Part shown: in pieces, positions 36,178 to 48,369 of the stretch | Layout: every line of letters starts with the position of its first letter | How positions within the stretch are numbered: the stretch's first letter is position 1 | Origin: Anadara kagoshimensis | Taxonomy: Eukaryota > Mollusca > Bivalvia > Arcoida > Arcidae | Assembly (NCBI GenBank): GCA_021292105.1 | Contig: CM037870.1 | Coordinates: 11,705,353 to 11,769,352, forward strand | Length of the DNA stretch: 64,000 nucleotides | Direction: 5' to 3' | Translations under genes and position numbers: made by a program | The notes under the pieces: generated by a model | Database searches by the model: none | Told to the model about the DNA's origin: nothing | Seen by the model: the letters and a program-made list of their open reading frames with translations, nothing else

Positions 36178-36330
36178 AAATCAAAAATAAACATACTAAT
36201 CCATGTGTAAATCACACGTCTAAAGCAAAGTAAAATCCTTGGAACATGCAAATTTAGAAAATCCCGTGACTCTTTACTAGTTACGTGCGGTCGGATGCTC
36301 CGGAAGGATAGGACCTCCTGTTTAGCTTGT
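36178..36330 (-). repeat. LINE-A 3' fragment
   Basis: caaaaataaacatactaatc to ggacctcctgtttagctt. Confidence 0.6.
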
Positions 36331-36397
36331 TAAGTACACTAAACAAAACATCAAAACACTGTTTACACTCGAGAATTAACTTGTATAACATATTTCA

Positions 36398-36562
36398 CGT
36401 GGCAGGTATAGCTAGCTAAACAGGAGGATCTTACCCTTCCACAGCACCCGGCCTAACTTACCTGGTGGAGGTTAACGTGTTTAACCTAATTTATCAGTTT
36501 CAAAGTTTTTACTCTGGTTCTGGATTCTGATTAGGACATGGATTGGTATGTTTGTTTTAATA
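36398..36562 (+). repeat. LINE-A 3' UTR fragment
   Basis: cgtggcaggtatagctagct to acatggattggtatgtttgt. Inverted relative to the copy 70 bp upstream. Confidence 0.7.
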
Positions 36563-36759
36563 AACATATTTTTTCTGTAAATTGATGATTATGATAATAT
36601 CCTCCTATTCTGAACCAGAAAATGTACTTTTTTGGCCCCTGACTTTACAAATATTTATCCAGGATTAGCGTCCTCGTTTTCACATTACCGCATCAAATTC
36701 CATAGCAATCGTTGATTTGATTAATTGAATTGAGTTATGTCCAAGTCAAGTTTCAAATA

Positions 36760-36955
36760 CAGTGAAACATACCATAAACGCCACTTCACTATAAGGGCCA
36801 CTTGCTTATGATTTTTTCTTTTTGCTCCTTATTCATGTTATTTGAGCCTGTATATAGAGATCACCTGGTAATTAAGACCACTTTCACTGGTTCCCCTCGG
36901 TGATCTGATTCTAACACTATACCAAAAAGTAACCAGCTTAATATGAAGTTGCGGC
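36760..36955. repeat. Dispersed repeat, inverted partner of 38763-38955
   Basis: gagcctgtatatagagatca and actttcactggttcccctcg match the reverse complement of 38763-38955. Confidence 0.5.
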
Positions 36956-37471
36956 ATGTTTTACCTTGGCTAAGCTTTCTCGGCAAAAACCCGGGAACCC
37001 GAGTCATGCCTACCGTACTACGGAACATTGTTATTTAATGTCATAAAGACCCGATGTTTTATTTCTTAAAACAGAATACATGGCGAAAAAACAGTTCCAA
37101 CCTTTTTTAAGTCTTAGTAACAACTGCTCACAATTCGTACCCTTACCTCCAACCGAACTTCAGTCAGGTCGGTTCGGTCTACCAACTGAACTTCCTTAAT
37201 AGTATCTGATAGCAAAAGGAAATTAACTCATTCTAGAAGCTTATGTAATATTAAAAAATAGTATTTAAAGATTTCATTTCTCGGAACTCGTTATCTATTA
37301 CAGCATAAATCAAGGATTTACTTAAGCATAAAATAAATATTAGTTCAAATTTTTATTTTATAAGTTCTGCTATATATTTAGTTATTTAGTTTGTGGCTGG
37401 CTTAATGTGAAGGAAAAATATATAAATACAAAGGAAAAAGAAAAGTAAATTAAAAGTAAGTATAATAAAAA

Positions 37472-37472
37472 T

Positions 37473-37504
<32 letters not shown>

Positions 37505-37524
37505 AAGGAGGAGGAGGAGGAGGA
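37472..37524 (+). repeat. (GAT)n and (GAG)n microsatellites
   Basis: Seven gat triplets and six gag triplets, separated by acgataatgataag. Confidence 0.95.
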
Positions 37525-37767
37525 TTTTGCTTAGTAGTTTGCTTTCCGTAACCTTACTTAGTTCTCATTGACAAAAAAGAAAGTACTTTAGACTTAGTAA
37601 CAGCGAGGTGTAAGTGTTGCTAAGTAAATGTGTAACGTACCTGTCAACAGCCAAGTACACACGCACTTCAAAAAAGCTAAGAGAACAGAAACGTACAAAT
37701 TTTACCAAGTACAAAAACAAATTGACTAATACATAAGACACATAAAGGGACCACACATGATAGAAAT

Positions 37768-37935
37768 ATCTGGCTGGTGTAGCTAGCTAAACAAAAAGTG
37801 CTTACCCTTTCGGAGCACCCGGCCTCACTTCCCTGGTGAAAGTTCACGTGCCTAACCTAAGTTGTCAGTTCCAAAGTTTTTACTTTACTTCTGGGTTGTG
37901 ATTCGGACATCTATTAGGATGTTTGTTTTTGATTA
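37768..37935 (+). repeat. LINE-A 3' UTR fragment, near consensus
   Basis: atctggctggtgtagctagc to ttaggatgtttgtttttgat. Confidence 0.75.
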
Positions 37936-37964
37936 GATGTGATCTTAATATCAAGATTAATATC

Positions 37965-38500
37965 AAATAATATCTAAGGGCGTGGTTTTCATTGATGACA
38001 TTTACGTGACTATGTTAATTACAAGCACACATTCACTTAGAAGGTAAATTTACCTGAATTTTATATAGCACGTGAATTTTCAATTCAAACATATTAATCC
38101 ATGTCCAAAAACAATCAAGAAGCTAAGTAAAAATATTGAAATTGACAAGTTAGGTGAGACACGTGAACTTCCACCGGGAAGGGTAAAAACCTCCTGTTTA
38201 GCTAGCTACACACCCGTCACGTGTGTAATGTAAAAAAAAAAATCTAATATTATACCTAAGGGTGTGATTATCATGAGTGACAATCACGTGACTGTTTATC
38301 ACAAGCACACACTCACTTGGATGGTAAATTTACTTTAGTTTTATATAGCACGTGAATTTTTTAAAAAAAAACATACTTATTTATGTCCAAAAACCCAGAA
38401 GCTAAGTAAAAACTTTGAAAACTTTGAAACTGAAAAGTTTGGTTAGATACATGAAAGGAAAGCTAGCTACACCCGTCACGTGTGTAATGTAAAATAATAA
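37965..38500 (-). repeat. Tandem duplication containing two LINE-A 3' fragments
   Basis: Two direct units (about 37965-38235 and 38240-38500), each holding acaagcacacantcactt-type flank, attttatatagcacgtgaat, then a minus-strand LINE-A piece ending cccgtcacgtgtgtaatgta. The flank is duplicated too, so this is segmental rather than two insertions. The second unit has an internal deletion. Confidence 0.7.
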
Positions 38501-38686
38501 ATATATAACCTGTAGCATGTATATGTACATTAAGTTTTCTTACCAAAGGACTAAGTTCAACTCCTCGAAGTTTTTGCAACCACCTCCACAATGTTTCGAT
38601 CAAGTAGATATCTGTGTTGATCAAAATATGATCTCATCATATTGTCCAGACGAAGTATTTGAAAAAACGAAGTTGAGTCGAATGCT

Positions 38687-38750
38687 ATCCTTCAAACCCA
38701 CCGGAACTCGAACCCGTCATTCCACATGAGGAGCCAGCATTCTATCAACT
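38687..38750 (-). repeat. tRNA-like SINE head
   Basis: Reverse complement has an A-box-like tatctcagttgatagaatg and B-box gggttcgagttcc. No matching acceptor stem, so a SINE head rather than a tRNA gene. Confidence 0.5.
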
Positions 38751-38762
38751 GAGATACCATAG

Positions 38763-38955
38763 TGATACACTAAAACCTGCCTATAAAGGCCACCTATGGG
38801 AACCAGTAAAAGTGACCTTAATGGGAAGATGGCCTTCATATACAGGTTCAAATAATATGAATGAAGAGCAATCGGTATACAATTCTATTGATTTTTCAGC
38901 AGGTGATCCTTTCACACAGGTGGCCTTTTTTAGCAGGTTGGACTGTATTTTATAA
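38763..38955. repeat. Dispersed repeat with internal short inverted ends
   Basis: Begins aacctgcctataaaggccac and ends ggtggcctttttagcaggtt; the ends are roughly complementary. Confidence 0.55.
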
Positions 38956-38999
38956 CAAGAAATTATAAACTTTCTTAGGCATTTTTAATATCATACCAT

Positions 39000-40700
39000 G
39001 TCCGGGTTTGAACCCGAATTTCAAGGAGCATGCACTGTACCTGACCTATCGAATCCTATTGCAAGAGAAAATGAACTTAATTTTAGTGATTTATATAATA
39101 TCAAAAATGGTGTTTTAAGTTAAGTTTTCATTTCTCGGAATATGTTATCTATAAGTTAAGACATAAATCATTTTTGGAGATTTGCGCACATGGGAATATA
39201 GGTTAAGATTTAGCGTATATACATATGTAAGTATACATAAATTATCCATTTCTCTTGCGGTTGATTTATTTGAAAGAAAAAGTACATAAATACAGGGGGA
39301 AAATAGAACATCAATCAAAAGTGAGTATAATAATAATTATAATAACAATAATAATAATATTAGTAATAAAATTAACAAATTTTCGAAACCTTTTTTATTT
39401 TCATCACCAAAAATTGTAGAAAGTAATTTCGTAATGTTATTCGTAATGAAAAATGCGTACTTGGCAACAGCAAGGTATAAGTTTTTCCCAGTTAATGCAT
39501 GATGTACCTGTAAAAAACGAAGTACATACACAGTAACATGTCAACAAAAGTAAAGTCAAACAGCATTGATATGTCCTTTTGACCTTTCATTAGGAATATT
39601 CATAAAAAATAATCGATCAAATTTTAGTGGTAGTGTAAGGATTCGTAGTCGATACATAACCATGTATTTTTCAAATGGCGTGGCCGAAATAAACACATGT
39701 GTTCCCTATACATAAATGTACTTGTCCATAATGAATATTGAAATTAAAGGTAAAATGAACATGTCATTGGAGTTTGCGTATACATCGTAACACAAGTGTT
39801 ACAGGATGTACCATATATACTTTGCAACAGCGTAGTTTGAGAGAAAACAGATTCATAAAAGTAATTAAAACAGGACAATAAGACAAAAAAAAAAACAAAA
39901 AAAAAAAACAGATTTGACTACAGTTTATTGAACTCCTGACTTAAATTTGGCTCTGATTTTTTTAAAAAAGAGTATTTAAGAACGTTTTTATAGTACAGTT
40001 TCAAGTTACCTGTGTCATTTTTAAAATGTTTGTTAAAATAATTACACCATATACATATGTGCTGATAAACATTTGACATTTAGTCTTCATTCTGGTATTT
40101 AGGATCAATGAAAATTATTTCTTCACCTAAAACAAATGATAGATGGGATCTGAGTTATTGATAAAAAATATCATGACGTCCAGCCACAATTTAGCGTGTT
40201 TCAAAATATTTGTCTCATTTTAAGTTTGTCAAAAATAGTGACACCAAACACCTCAATGGAAAAATCATTAATTGATTTTCAAGTTTAATTCAGTGAAATT
40301 TCTTTATGCATCTAAGATAATATTTTTAAAAGGAAAAAATAAAGTTTGAAATATCAGTGTTTACATCAGTGTCGGATAATGTCGTCCTTTTCTTTTCGTC
40401 AAAATTTCAGAGAGCCAAAGAAACTCAAATAATGCGATTCAAGGCTCCACATCTGTTCTTTATAACCACAGAACATGCTAAATTTTAAACTTTGAGACCA
40501 TAAGACCTTACGTTGCAAGTCGTCTTTTTGCATCCTATTAAGGGCATTGGAAAAGGTATCAGTTTCTGTAACTTCGCTTTTGAAATAATTAGTGAAGTTT
40601 CCGTTGAAGAAAAACAATTTTGACCAAGATTAAAATCAAATGGACCTGTATTCATTGGTCAAAGAATACTAGCCACATACAGAATTAGTATTTCAACTAT
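39000..40700. other. Intergenic before gene 5
   Basis: Contains a tRNA-like B-box (gggtttgaacccg, 39005), an (aat)n stretch at 39327-39365, a small repeat piece (39565-39655) and A-rich runs. The gene 5 first exon must lie here, but I found no CCAAT/TATA pair. Confidence 0.4.
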
Positions 40701-40709
40701 ATTTTACAG

Positions 40710-41720
40710 ATGATTTCCAAAACCATTTTTGCCTTATTCCTGACGACAGTTGTCCAAACAAGTAAGTATCACTATACTTACACGAACCTAGAGAAATTGT
40801 AGCATCGGAGCACCCGGTCTTACTTCCGTGACGGAAGTTCACATGTTTAACCTGACTTAAGTTTTTACTTTGCTTCTGGATTGTGATTTGGACATTGATT
40901 GTTATGTTTGTTTTTTGATTGTATCATTGTGTTATCATACCTTCCGACATTCTCGTTATACGGAAAATTTGCGATATTGAGCTTGAACTGGAAAAGCTGA
41001 TGCATTGTCATTTCCTTTAAAATGACGAGTAGGAAGCCTATGCTTATTTTCCTTAATTAATCTGGATTTCATTTTTTCAACCAATTTTTCTGTAGCATTC
41101 AATATGAAAGTAAAGTGAAAAATGTTAACCCCTGAGTTTTATTATATTTGTTTTATTACACATAATATCTATACTCAATTTGTGAGCACTGAATTTTGAT
41201 TGGTATTGGTATCTAACACGATAATGCTACCCTGGAACACGCAAAATGCTCATTTAGAAAGTGGATTTTGATCAACAGAATATGATTTAAATGAACGTTT
41301 ATTCTTACAGTTTAAATATAAACAAAAAGTCATACAAATACATAATTACAACAGAAATACCTAAAGTTATAGTATATTCAAATTTGCACTTAATCCCTAA
41401 AAATATATTATCAATGTTTTTTTATTTCAGATATTACTATGTCAACGGATCTATTTGCTGGTTTTGGTGTAGTTGTTGGTACAACTCAAAGCCCTACTAC
41501 CGTCGGTGGTATTCCTGGAGGTTCAGGTGGTGACGTTACTACAGTGTTTGACACTGTTGGACAAGCAAATGGTGGTGGTGGACAAACAAGTAGAAATGGT
41601 GGAAATGGTGGAAATGGACAAAACGACAATGGACGTTACAACACTGCCACAATGTCTTTTGGAAATATAAACGTTTTACTCCTTTTTACAACATTTGCAA
41701 TATTCGCAAAATACTTGTGA
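40710..41720 (+). CDS. Gene 5: secreted Gly/Asn-rich protein with hydrophobic tail
   Basis: Coding exons 40710-40761 and 41431-41720, 113 aa. The ATG abuts a attttacag acceptor. The leader exon is shorter (52 nt, 17 codons plus one base) but keeps phase 1 and a gtaagt donor; the acceptor is tttatttcag and the split codon makes Asn18. The leader is MISKTIFALFLTTVVQT. Asn18-Ile-Thr is a potential N-glycosylation site at the mature N terminus. The body is Gly/Val/Thr-rich then Gly/Asn/Gln-rich (GGNGGNGQNDNG), and the tail INVLLLFTTFAIFAKYL (97-113) is hydrophobic. The most divergent member, placed in the family by gene structure and architecture rather than by sequence identity. An exon-internal ATG at 41439 could be mistaken for the start, but it would drop the signal peptide. 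Confidence 0.66.
40800..40922 (+). repeat. LINE-A 3' end (gene 5 intron)
   Basis: catcggagcacccggtctta to tgattgttatgtttgttttt. Confidence 0.7.
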
Positions 41721-42302
41721 CAAATTAATTTTTCCACCAATCAACACTTTTTCAAAAGAATCACCAATCAGTATCTCCAATGCAAATTATTTGAGAAAAA
41801 CTTTTATTTTGTGGTTTTTTATTTTGCTAGATATAAAAATTTACTTTATATTAGTTATTGATTTTTAACATTCTTGTCAAATGTGTTGTAAGAGATTGAA
41901 AAATGACGTCTTTTATTTTGCGGAAGACATCAAGAAGACACGTATTTTTGTTGGTATGTTTATTTATAACTATATACAATGTGCATACTAAATAGAATTA
42001 ACATAAATAGATTTATTTTCAATATAGTTTTTGAAATCATTATGTAAAGCGAAAAATATGACTTGATAAATATATGGAATATGTTTATGATGGATAACTC
42101 AACCCCCCCACCCCCGAAATGATTGCAATTCAAATTATACGTTTACACATCGTTCTGAAAACGTATTGGTTATGTATCTTGTGATAAAAATTACCATCCT
42201 AGCTTGAATTCCACATCGCATCGGTCAGTAATTAGACAAAACAGAACATTTAGTGTGTTTTCACGCCATTTTTTAAATGGGAAAATTTCATCATTACAAT
42301 CA

Positions 42303-42425
42303 CAAACAAGTTCAAATATCAAAATTCAAATCCTAAAGCAAAGTAAAAACTTTTAAACTGGCAAATCAAGTTAAGCACGTGAATTCCCAGACGGGAAGTT
42401 AGTCAGTATGCTCCGTATGGGTAAG
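42303..42425 (-). repeat. LINE-A 3' fragment
   Basis: caaacaagttcaaatatcaa to atgctccgtatgggtaagca. Abuts the long sense copy head to head. Confidence 0.6.
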
Positions 42426-42429
42426 CAAA

Positions 42430-42867
42430 AAATAATTCTTATTTATCTATCCTAGTGAGCTTTAAAATAAAGACACGACTGATTCCTCAAGTTCTGCTTC
42501 ATATTTAGACTTATACCTGAATTATGACGCACAGGAAAGGCTACATTTGAAACTTTATGATAAACGTGATGACTTCAATTTTTCTATTGTCAACTTTCCT
42601 TTCTTATGCAGCAATATACCTGCTTCTCCTGCTTATGGTGTATTTGTTTCCCAACTAATACGCTATGGTAGAGCTTGTTACCACTACGGGGACTTTGTAC
42701 AACGAATTCGAAGTAGGCTGCTTGCAAATAAATTGTTGACTCAGGGATATTGCAAGTCTAGGCTTATCAAGGCCCTCAAAAAGTTTTATGGCCGTCATCA
42801 CAGTATTGTTGATAAGTTTGATGTCTCTGTGTCCAGGATTGCCTTGGATATATTTGACGTTTCATAG
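42430..42867 (+). pseudogene. C-terminal fragment of a LINE-A reverse-transcriptase protein
   Basis: One frame reads YPSEL-stop-NKDTTDSSSSASYLDLYL, then KLYDKRDDFNFSIVNFPFL, SPAYGVFVSQLIRYGRACYH and LIKALKKFYGRHHSIV. I recognise this (YDKRDDF...YGVxxSQLIRYxRA) as the segment downstream of the RT domain in retroelement proteins common in bivalves and cnidarians. One internal stop near 42463. No RT catalytic motif is in the window for this family. The similar reading at 24865-24960 (LIRYGKACFHYENF) confirms the frame in a second copy. Confidence 0.72.
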
Positions 42868-43062
42868 TTCCATGTTCCTTTCACACAATTTTGTTTATAC
42901 ACGTGGCGGGTGTAGCTAGCTAAACAGGGGGTGCTTACTCTTCCGGAACACCCGGCCTTACTTTCCTGGTGGAAGTTTACGTGTCTAACCTAACTTGTTA
43001 GTTCCATAGTTTTTACTTTGCTTCTGGATTGTGATTCGGAAATGGATTAGTGTTTGTTTTTG
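42430..43062 (+). mobile_element. LINE-A, longest copy (RT ORF C-terminus plus 3' UTR)
   Basis: The reference copy for the family called LINE-A here. Sense strand +. The 5' end is truncated in coding sequence; a stop (42864-42867) is followed by about 195 bp of 3' UTR ending ggattagtgtttgtttttg. Other copies share this 3' end and differ in where they begin, the mark of target-primed, 5'-truncated insertion. Conserved 3' UTR landmarks: gtggcgggtgtagctagcta, then ccggagcacccggcctca, then gattgtgattcgga. Confidence 0.8.
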
Positions 43063-43239
43063 ATTTTGATACATTAACAATTCTAAATCTTAAAGCCGTA
43101 AATTCCAAAGGTATTCGGAATTCCTGCTGTATTAGGTTAACAAAATATCTACATTTGCTTTCTGTTGAGATATTGTAATGTGCAATAGGAATGATGATTT
43201 CGATTATCAATTTTGACGTAGCTTGTACGAGTTCGATGG

Positions 43240-43590
43240 AATCAAAACAATCATATCAATCCATATTCAAGCCACAATCCCAACATAAAGCAAGTTAAAA
43301 AGTGGCAAACTATGACAAACACGTGAACTCCCACCTATGAGACCGGAAGTGTAAACACCTCCTGTTTAGCCAGTCACACCTGCAACGTGTGTAATCAAAT
43401 GTGAAATATGAATCCTGCAATTGCTGTTGCACAAGTGTTATCATACCTTCCGACACTTCTCGTTATACGGAAAATTTGCATTATTCTGCTATTAAATGCT
43501 CATTTTCAACCAGGGAAGTGCGGCCGGGTGCTCCGGAAGGGTAAGTACCTAGTGTTGAGCTAGCAACACCAGCCATGTGTGTGGTAACAC
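43240..43590 (-). repeat. Two LINE-A 3' fragments around a shared 45-bp block
   Basis: 43240-43405 (acacgtgaactcccaccta, cagtcacacctgcaacgtg) and 43495-43590 (aaccagggaagtgcggccgg), with the block gtgttatcataccttccgac between them. Confidence 0.55.
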
Positions 43591-43699
43591 TTTGGGTTAA
43601 AAAAAAGATGAAAATACGCAGAAAAAATGAGTACGTGGTGTTCAATAATAATAAAGCACAAATGCATTGATATAATGGTTTGATGTAGAATATCATATT

Positions 43700-43835
43700 T
43701 ATACCCTTCTGGAGCACCCGGCCTCACTTCCCTAGTGGAAGTTCGCGTGTGTAACCTGACTTGTGAGTTCTAAATCTTTTTCTTTGCTTCTGGATTGTGG
43801 TTCGGACATGGATTAGTACGTTTGTTTTTGATATA
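43700..43835 (+). repeat. LINE-A 3' end, near consensus
   Basis: acccttctggagcacccggc to ggattagtacgtttgttttt. Confidence 0.75.
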
Positions 43836-44261
43836 TGCATACTAGGTGAATACGGGGTAAAGTCAACAACTACTCTAAGTTTGGTTATAAAATAGTAAAG
43901 ATTACTTATTCACAAGTGTTATTCTTATTTTAAAATATTGCTCCTCAAAATTTGCTGCTCAAGTGTATCGTCAAAAAGCATTATTTACGACAGTCATGTT
44001 TAAGAGACTCCTGAAGGTTATCAAAAGTCCAATTTACTAGTTACTTTATCAAACAAAATGTAGGACATAAATCATGTGTTTTTAAAGTAATTATAACAAA
44101 ATTTATTTAAAGAAATTTGATAAAAGGAATGACTAAATGTTATTTATCAGAAGACAATAATATTTTACTAGCAATGTTCAGTGATGTTCGAAATAACAAT
44201 AAGCCCCGAAAAAAAAACATAGTATCATTTTGGAAGTACTGGACACTTATTTATTAGTTAA

Positions 44262-44392
44262 CCCTTCCGGAGCACCCGGCCTTACTTCCCTGGTGGAAGT
44301 TCACGTGTCTAACCTAAATTGTCAGTTCCAAAGTTTTTACTTTGATTCTGGATTGTGATTCGGACATGGATTTGTATGCTTGTTTTTGATTA
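44262..44392 (+). repeat. LINE-A 3' end, near consensus
   Basis: acccttccggagcacccggc to tggatttgtatgcttgtttt. Begins at almost the same family position as the copy at 43700. Confidence 0.75.
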
Positions 44393-44464
44393 ATACGATA
44401 GACAATGTTGAAGTTATTAGACAAGGACTTGTTGAACAAATTAGCATTTTAAAAACTTAATTGA

Positions 44465-44530
44465 ATCAAACACAAACACAAACATATTGATCCATATTCA
44501 GACAATAATCTGTAAAGCAAAGTAAATTAA
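44465..44530 (-). repeat. LINE-A extreme 3' end
   Basis: caaacacaaacatattgatcc to gtaaagcaaagtaa only. Confidence 0.5.
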
Positions 44531-45077
44531 GTTCAGGAGAGAGTTGTAACTGAACAACATGCATTTAGCAATAGTCATTTAAACCAAGGACACGAAGCAA
44601 TACAAGTTAATGATAAAAAGACTAAATAGTCAAAGAAAAAACAGACACCGGGGCCACTGATAACAATACTTTCGACTGTTGAAAGAGCTAACAGTGATGT
44701 CCAACGGTGTGCTTATACTATTAATGGAAGACCCAGCCATTGCACTTATTGCCCAATCAATGTCTACATACATAACTGTTCACCAGTGTTGCATGGTTGC
44801 ATCAAGCCATTTCATTTGATATAAGATTGGGCTAAAAATAACTTGTTGTAAAACTATTATATAGTAAAATCCTTGAATCAACGCCACCATATGTTTAATT
44901 ATAGTTATAAAAGGATTTGACGATTCATCGAAAAAGAAAAACATAGAAAAAGTAAAAAATTGAAGAAGATTTATAAAGAATAAGATAAAAGAAATTTATG
45001 ATGATACTACGACCTAGTGTAGTGATAAGAGAGGTTGAAAAGTTACCGAGGGTTATTATAAAAATATTTTAATATTC

Positions 45078-45290
45078 TATGACAGTCATTACAGTACTGT
45101 TGATAAGTATGGTGCTTTTTTATCTTATTTAACCTAGATATATTTGGTTGCATAATTTATTGTTTCTTTTATTCCTAATTTTGATTTCGCAGGTTGCGGG
45201 TGTAGCTATCTAGACAGTATGTACTTACTATTTCCGGACACACAAACGCACAAAAGTTCATGTGGCCAGTTTTCACATTTTTTCCATTGT
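45078..45290 (+). repeat. LINE-A fragment, diverged
   Basis: gtcattacagtactgttgat, then cgcaggttgcgggtgtagct; the outer 3' end is lost. Confidence 0.5.
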
Positions 45291-45770
45291 TTTTATCGTT
45301 TTTTAACATGGATTAGACCATACATGTTATACGTTGCGGAATTTGATTCTCTAAAAACATTTTCCTCCGGGGCACATAAAATCGCGTTTTTTATCTCGTA
45401 AAATGTCGTAAATATGCAATCATATTTGACAGTTAAAATTTTTGAAGATCGCTTTTGCAATAAATATAGACTATAATTCAGGTTTTTGTTACTAAATGTA
45501 CCCATAAAAACAAATATTTTAAAGCTATTTTGATACAATTGACATCTTTGCAATTCTCGTTTCTGTTAGTCAAGATGATGTGTAAACAAACACAGGGGAT
45601 AGCTGTTTCGTTCAGAAGACCGATTTTAATGAAAAAAATAATTTTTTGTTAGTTTATTGTGTTCAAGTGTTTGTAGCTACAATATTATAAATGATTTATA
45701 TAATCCTTGTGTTTCAGGTATACAATGCGAACCATAGATACACTTAAGTCATCAAAACTAGTAAACAGAA

Positions 45771-45977
45771 CAGACAGTCGGAAGTCTAGCACTTTGCTAA
45801 CGAATTAGAACAAAAAATAGCAGCTCAGATAGGCTCCTAGTTCCAGATATATTGCCAGCTGTTATCTGTCTCTTACGGTGGTTTTTTGGTCTCTAAATCC
45901 CCAGCTTTCGGTCACTAGGCAACCAAGTTTTGATTCCCTTTTCGTTAGATCAGTTGAAAAATTTCGACTGGTCTGTA
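45771..45977. mobile_element. MITE family T copy
   Basis: cagtcggaagtctagcactt, then gctaacgaattag, to gaaaaatttcgactggtctg. Confidence 0.55.
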
Positions 45978-46524
45978 CTTTATATGCAAATCAGCATCAT
46001 TTATGGTCTCTATCCTGAGTATTGTAACAGCGATTTATGATATTGTTATCATACTAAATTGACATGAGGATTTTTTCTCCTGGTACAAAAACTATCTCCT
46101 TATGTATTCAATAAATGTGTCAAATATTGTTGACCACAGGGATACTTTAACACATTTTCACAGTTAAATGTGTTGAAGTCCTTTATTATTGCCATTATTA
46201 AGTCTCTGGTATAGACTTGAACAATGTTTCTTGTGTTGGTAATATCAAAGATATTTTATACTATTTTGGCACAGTAAACTATTTCTGTTATTATGCTGAT
46301 TTTTAAAGTTGTTTAATTGTGGCTCTTTGATGACTACAGGAAAGATTCAAACTACATGGAATGCATCTTCAGAAAACATATCAAAACGAAAAATATTAAA
46401 TAATGTTCTTAGTATTGAAATACCGTGGATCATGTGAATCTTGTACCCGTCATATAATTAAACATTTTTTGTTTATTCCGTGGCCAACAACCAACTACAC
46501 ACCGTTATCCACAGACGTCATGTA

Positions 46525-46640
46525 CTAGAAATAAAAAAGACATACTAATCCATGTTAAGATGCGACTAGGCTAATGGTATCCTCGAGGAAAATTCAACCA
46601 GCAGAGATACCGACCCAGTCAGAATGGTAAGCAAAAAGGA
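46525..46640 (-). repeat. LINE-A 3' fragment, diverged
   Basis: gacatactaatccatgttaa to accgacccagtcagaatggt. Confidence 0.45.
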
Positions 46641-46944
46641 AAATCTTTGATGGCATATGTCTTAAAATACGGAGTCAATTCAAAATGTTTAAACCCATCA
46701 AATAATAACCGAGAAAAAAAACTTAATAAAAACCTTCAAGATTCAGTACTATCTATCCGGGCCTGCACAATTAAAAAGGATCTATTTGAGCTTAAGGATC
46801 CTCTTCATACAAAAGCACTACATTACACAAACTGAAAGTTATACGACAACCAGCGAATCCCCTTTCAATGCATTAATGAGGAAAATGTCAAATGGGTTCA
46901 AATCTGGTGAATAAGGAGAATGCAAAAGTCACACCATCTTTAAA

Positions 46945-47108
46945 TAAAAAACAAACATACTGGTCCATGTCCAAATCACACTGCCAAAAGCAAAATTAAA
47001 GTTTTGAAACTGACAAATAAGGTTTAACATGTTGAACTTCTATCAGGGGAGCAAGGCCGGATGCGCAGCCTGTTTAGCTAGCTAAAACAGTCACGTGTAT
47101 AATTTTCG
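46945..47108 (-). repeat. LINE-A 3' fragment
   Basis: aaaacaaacatactggtcca to tagctaaaacagtcacgtgt. Confidence 0.6.
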
Positions 47109-47375
47109 AGGAACTACCGAGCTATCTTACTTTTGTAACAGGTTGCATTTACATGTATTTCAAAAACATTTGGATGCATCTTGCCTTGCAACCTAAACCT
47201 AAATGTTTACGCTTAAATTCAATTTTTTAAATATCGGTTCATGCTTCAGAAAAATGCTTTAACAGTCAAGAGATTAATTTAATAAAAATCTGATATCAGT
47301 TCATTGCAATAATAATAAAAAAATTTAGATAGTTCAACAATAACCACTGCTCAAATATCACTGGATTTTATTTAA

Positions 47376-47664
47376 GGATCCGTGTGCGGTAATATATTGG
47401 ACAGTTTACTTTTCGTAATCTGCGCTCCCTATGTCAGAATTCTTGCCCTTTACAACCAGCTATCTTCAAAAGTCACTTAAAGCAGACATTTACTCGATGC
47501 AAGGATCCAAGTGCGGTAGTATATTGGACAAGTCTACTTTTCGTAATTTGCGATCCCTGAATGTCAGAATCGTTGCCCTCTACAATATCCTTTCTTCAAA
47601 AGTCACTGAATGCATACATCATGAACTTCATGCAAGGACCAAGAACGGTAGCATACATGTCTAA
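47376..47664 (+). repeat. Tandem repeat, about 130-bp unit, 2.2 copies
   Basis: ggatccgtgtgcggtaatat (47376), ggatccaagtgcggtagtat (47503) and ggaccaagaacggtagcata (47634) start successive units sharing cttttcgtaat and cttcaaaagtcact. Confidence 0.8.
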
Positions 47665-48369
47665 GTAGTTTGACGACTTACAATAATTATGCATAGTATT
47701 ATCTCAGTCAAGTTTGCATTTCTTAACATGCGCTTTTTTAGTGTACGGGGTATTGCCTATTTTTATTTCATTCAATTTCATCTCTGTGTTATTTTTTTCT
47801 AAAATGAATTCTAAAATCATGGTTCATATAGTTAAATAAATTTGTATAACAATGTTAGTTATAGTATGTTCCTGGCGTCTTAATATGCGATACATGCAGT
47901 AAGTTAACTCCAAATGGGGCGATGCGAAGATGCGAAGCTGTTATCAAAAATAAAATCTTCGAATTAATAGTTACGCGAACAGTCTAGCGTACACTATTTT
48001 AGTTTCCAATGACAACCGTCAAGATCGTTATTGGTACATGTTCACAATATGAGAGTAATAATAACAGTAAATGATGATTTCGGACCAATCATTACACAGA
48101 ATTTTTAGAGGTGGAAAAATAGTTTTCTTCACGTAGGATCCACAACTTAACCCTATAACCCAAAATGAGATTTATAAAGCCTGTAAATAATGATTTCTGA
48201 ATATTCAGAGGTGGTAAAATAATTTTTTTGCGCAGGATTGGTATCACTTTTGATGCCTTATTTATTCAGATATTATTGTTTTATGATTTATAAATATTAA
48301 AATATTTTTGATAGATTTATTAAATATGTCTACAAAATATTTTATAATACAAGGTTAAATTATACATAT

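Noticed and set aside
41439-41720. Single-exon reading of gene 5 from the internal ATG
   Set aside because: It would lack a signal peptide, and a strong acceptor precedes it in the same frame as the upstream leader exon.
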